IMG/VR virus record: IMGVR_UViG_3300010885_007256
Span: 1 to 40,624 of that record
Source: a virus
DNA length: 40,624 nucleotides
Strand: one strand, 5' to 3'
Below are positions 38,027 through 40,624 of the stretch, in pieces. How positions within the stretch are numbered: the stretch's first letter is position 1; each line of letters starts with the position of its first letter. A program made the position numbers and the translations under genes. The notes below the pieces were generated by a model, which ran no database searches, had not been told where the DNA came from, and saw nothing but the letters and a program-made list of their open reading frames with translations.

Positions 38027-39939
38027 TACTGGATTGCTTGTTCGTAATCGATTGTCTGCAACTGGATGGTGACTATCCCACCAAATCCTTTAGCAAACGT
38101 TGGAGGAGATTGTTGTTCGAACTGAATAGCTCGGATGACACAGACTCTTTCCTCACCAGAGGAGAAGTCTTGAAACAGTACGGCTCCACCGTTTTGTTCG
38201 ATACGTTCTAAATATCTAATACGTTCCCAAGGAGTGCTTACGTTAGTGACGCCGTTAGAGTCACGTTCTTCCTCGTAACACAGCAATGGAATTGTTATTG
38301 TTCTTGACCGAAGTGGCGCAGGCAATGCTCGACATTGCCACTCTTCAATCGTTGGACCAGAGGTTGCACTTGACGTACTACGGTTAAGGGTCAAGGTTAT
38401 ATTGAAATGGTCAGCTGGTTGCAGTCCAGCTGAAAGTTGAATCTCGCTAGACATATTAACTGCAATGGAGTCAACAGATGTTTCATTACCTTCTTGGTCT
38501 TCAACTTTAAATCCAACTGTTCCAGTACCAGATGAACGGACAGATAGTGAAACTGGTTGCTTGCGTTCTGCTGTGCCCCAGCGAACCCAACCAGAACTAA
38601 TTGTTCCGCTTGTTGCAAGCTCGGTTGCATGTTCAAGATAAATGCCAGCTGTAGTTGTTATGAATTTTCTACTACTAGTTCCAATAAAAGCAACACCAGT
38701 TGGCGCAGCTGCGCCAATAACTAAATCAGAAGCGTAAGCATAACCAACATTAAGGGGTACGCCTAAGTCAATTCGCCATAATCCATAGTTAAGTTCAGAG
38801 TTTGTCGAACTTTTGGTTGCATATAAATAGTTGCTATCAAAACTTACATCTTTGATTTCATCTTCAATAACCAATGCACCTAAAATAAAGGTCGTTCCAT
38901 CGGTTGATTGATTGCCAATACGTAGACCTCGGTTAGTGCATAGGGCAACATACTCATTGAGATACATTCTCATTTGATTGAGAGTCTCACCACGTGGTAG
39001 TTCAGCAATAACATTTGCTTCATTGATGGCAGCTAGTGGATTAGCTAGGTCAATTGAAAAAGAAATTACACGTGATATAGCACCCTGTGTGTAACCAGCA
39101 ACAATTGCACTGTTTAGTTCCGTAATAGAATTAACTACAGTGGATGTATTGGTAGTTTCCCATCGTTCGTTGGATGCATTAATAGTTGGAGTAGGTGTTG
39201 TGTAGGCTCTAGCTACTTCATAGATTCCAACCTCAACTGTGCCTTCCAAAGCTGCTACAACAATACGTTCTTTGATATAAGCAATTGTTTGTGGGAACCA
39301 TGCAGCTGCTACATATGTAGGATGGTTCCATAATTTCCGAACAACACCTGCAGTTGTTACATCATAGATTCCTTCAGTTGCTGCAACAATACAATAGGTT
39401 CCATCTGATGTAATGCAATATGGAATATTGCCTGCACCAAGGGTTATGGCTGTATGTGTATTAGCTGATTGACTATAAAACTTTAACGTTGAGCCTTCAA
39501 TATAAAAAGTTCCACCAGATACGGTTACTGGATTTATTACAGATGCAGTAGTTGCCTGGGTTGTTTTCTTAAGAAGGGACATATTTCCTAAATCCCAAAC
39601 ATCTACGTTATTAGATTCCCAAAATTTAAATAAGTCACTTGAGTCTGCATCGTAATACTCTTCTCCAGCACCATGGTGCCATGATGTAGCAGTACGTAAC
39701 CACCAGTTAGATAAGGAGTTCTCACCAGCAGATGCACCCTGGTCAATACGTTCCTTCTGGTATGTTGTAGTTACACGAGTGATACGGTTCTGGTCTGTTG
39801 CAGCAGATAGCCATGGCGTATTGCCGATAGCATAACTTGCAGCAAAGTCTTCACGTTTGTATTTAACTAAGGCAGTCGGAATCGACTGGCTTAATATAAT
39901 CGGTAGGTCACCAACAAGTTCTTTGTTATTTGTTGCCAC
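38026..39939 (-). CDS. Putative tail (nozzle-like) protein
   Basis: This 637-residue protein lies between the endolysin and the last small gene. It is beta-rich throughout with recurring strand-turn patterns (GGTFYIEGSTLKFYSQSA, SDGTYCIVAATEGIYDVTTAGVV, DSNYLYATKSSTNSELNYGLWRIDLG), which suggests a propeller-like or nozzle-type tail protein. The C-terminal part (EEERDSNGVTNVSTPWERIRYLERIEQNGGAVLFQDFSSGEE) is more charged. Functionally it may be the tail nozzle that docks to the connector. No named family is recognised. Confidence 0.6.
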   Translation of the reverse strand: MATNNKELVGDLPIILSQSIPTALVKYKREDFAASYAIGNTPWLSAATDQNRITRVTTTYQKERIDQGASAGENSLSNWWLRTATSWHHGAGEEYYDADSSDLFKFWESNNVDVWDLGNMSLLKKTTQATTASVINPVTVSGGTFYIEGSTLKFYSQSANTHTAITLGAGNIPYCITSDGTYCIVAATEGIYDVTTAGVVRKLWNHPTYVAAAWFPQTIAYIKERIVVAALEGTVEVGIYEVARAYTTPTPTINASNERWETTNTSTVVNSITELNSAIVAGYTQGAISRVISFSIDLANPLAAINEANVIAELPRGETLNQMRMYLNEYVALCTNRGLRIGNQSTDGTTFILGALVIEDEIKDVSFDSNYLYATKSSTNSELNYGLWRIDLGVPLNVGYAYASDLVIGAAAPTGVAFIGTSSRKFITTTAGIYLEHATELATSGTISSGWVRWGTAERKQPVSLSVRSSGTGTVGFKVEDQEGNETSVDSIAVNMSSEIQLSAGLQPADHFNITLTLNRSTSSATSGPTIEEWQCRALPAPLRSRTITIPLLCYEEERDSNGVTNVSTPWERIRYLERIEQNGGAVLFQDFSSGEERVCVIRAIQFEQQSPPTFAKGFGGIVTIQLQTIDYEQAIQ

Positions 39940-39949
39940 GAGTTATCTC

Positions 39950-40456
39950 CTACTTCTTGGATGGACAGTGCTTACAGCAGTTAGATGTATCTTCTGCTGG
40001 GTATGCTTTCTTAGTCGGTACAGCAGCAATTGCTGCTTTAACCTGATTAATTATCTTAGGTTGATTCATCCACCAGAACCACGGAGAAGTATCGGTACCC
40101 ATAGTGGACTCAATAGAAACATGTAGATGCTTATTATGAGGATTACTCCCAGTGTACCGTCTGTTTCCCAGCTTGGATTTTTCTTTAGACCAAATCTTTC
40201 CCTGAAAGATAAGGTACTTAACTCTTTTATCTTCTTTAAGTTTCTCAAATATTTCCTTACAGTCAATACCATTATCTGGGTCATGGGTAAGGTCTGCTGC
40301 TAGCCCAGTATTGTGGTCCGAGTTCGGACTTTGACTGACATGTGCTGCAGATGGTAGAAGACCATCGCTTGCTTTCTTCCGCTTTGGTTGCAGTGCCGTC
40401 GCTTGGCGCAGCACAGCAAGTGCAGCAGGTGTGGCTTTCTTGACTACAGTTGTCAT
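39950..40456 (-). CDS. Endolysin, M15-type D-Ala-D-Ala/L-Ala-D-Glu peptidase
   Basis: This 168-residue protein is a cell-wall peptidase. It has SQSPNSDHNTGLAADLTHDPDNGID with the zinc-binding His and Asp of M15/VanY-type enzymes, and NPHNKHLHVSI with the second His motif. The region DGLLPSAAH before them is typical of phage endolysins with this fold. The C-terminal tail carries SNCCKHCPSKK, two to three cysteines of unknown purpose. The start is at the ATG overlapping the holin-like gene stop (ATGA). It should cleave peptide cross-links of the host wall at the end of infection. Confidence 0.9.
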   Translation of the reverse strand: MTTVVKKATPAALAVLRQATALQPKRKKASDGLLPSAAHVSQSPNSDHNTGLAADLTHDPDNGIDCKEIFEKLKEDKRVKYLIFQGKIWSKEKSKLGNRRYTGSNPHNKHLHVSIESTMGTDTSPWFWWMNQPKIINQVKAAIAAVPTKKAYPAEDTSNCCKHCPSKK

Positions 40457-40624
40457 TCACGATTCTTTCCAGCTACTAGTTCATACAGGCTGTCAACACG
40501 AAGTTCTAATCTATCGAGTGAGTCACGCATCGAGCTGCCTGAATTTGGTTTCAATTCTGTGAGGTAGTGTTTTACTAACCAACGAACTGAGCCAGCAAAG
40601 CTGGCAACTATTGTGGCAGTGGCA
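40453..40624 (-). CDS. Holin-like small membrane protein, 3' part (continues from 109-1)
   Basis: This is the rest of the 67-residue gene whose start lies at 109. Positions 40548-40624 repeat the first 77 bases, so the unique coding part is 40453-40547. The TGA stop at 40455-40453 overlaps the endolysin ATG (ATGA). The coded tail (RDSLDRLELRVDSLYELVAGKNRE) is a short helix likely to form a coiled coil. Together with the gene at 109-297 it makes a two-membrane-protein lysis cassette with the endolysin. Confidence 0.75.
   Translation of the reverse strand, partial: ATATIVASFAGSVRWLVKHYLTELKPNSGSSMRDSLDRLELRVDSLYELVAGKNRE
40548..40624. repeat. Terminal direct repeat, right copy
   Basis: Exact copy of positions 1-77. 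See the left copy for interpretation as the closing overlap of a circular contig. Confidence 0.9.

Overview
The window is a complete, circularly closed genome of a tailed double-stranded DNA phage (about 40.5 kb unique sequence). The first 77 bases recur exactly as the last 77, which is what a de Bruijn assembler leaves on a circular contig, and one small gene runs across the junction. The head and DNA-packaging genes are terL, portal and an N4-gp56-type major capsid protein. Very large internal virion proteins replace any recognisable tape measure, and no tail sheath is seen, so a short-tailed (podovirus-like) virion is most likely. A complete WhiB protein, a GP88-family protein and LysM virion proteins point to an actinobacterial host. 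The A/T-leaning composition and resemblance to environmental phage proteins make an aquatic actinobacterium plausible, but that part is inference. No integrase, repressor, tRNA or CRISPR array was seen, so the phage is probably strictly lytic.

Layout. (1) Late unit, minus strand, reading from terL at 23547 down to position 1 and, through the circle, on to 37808: terL, portal, small basic proteins, four large internal virion proteins, scaffold, major capsid protein, a cluster of tiny lysine-rich genes, connector, tail fibres, two holin-like membrane proteins, an M15-type endolysin, a tail protein and a small peptidoglycan-binding-like protein. It ends at a strong intrinsic terminator (37762-37795). 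(2) A short minus-strand unit (24338 to 23959) with its own sigma-70-like promoter and terminator. (3) Early unit, plus strand 24609-29977: about fifteen small, mostly unknown, tightly overlapping genes including GP88 and DUF932 proteins. It is punctuated by three copies of a covarying stem-loop leader and ends at a terminator at 29984-30016. (4) Replication and regulation unit, minus strand 37639 to 29994: RecB/Cas4-like nuclease in two pieces, SSB-like protein, RecA-fold helicase, two PD-(D/E)XK proteins, WhiB, secreted transglycosylase, primase zinc-finger protein, proteasome-beta-like hydrolase, TOPRIM primase, DUF1599-like protein, endonuclease VII, sigma factor, zinc ribbon and glycosyltransferase.

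How the genes work together. The helicase, the split primase and the nucleases prepare phage DNA, but no DNA polymerase is encoded, so the host replisome must be used. WhiB and the phage sigma-like factor probably switch transcription towards the late unit. The most unusual points are as follows. Both the RecB/Cas4 nuclease and the primase are divided into two polypeptides, with a foreign gene lying between the halves in each case. The gene between the primase halves is a threonine-nucleophile peptidase that, with its best-supported start, would expose Thr1 as HslV does. The early genes carry a repeated hairpin whose stem covaries. The late unit is bracketed by G-quadruplex-type sequences.
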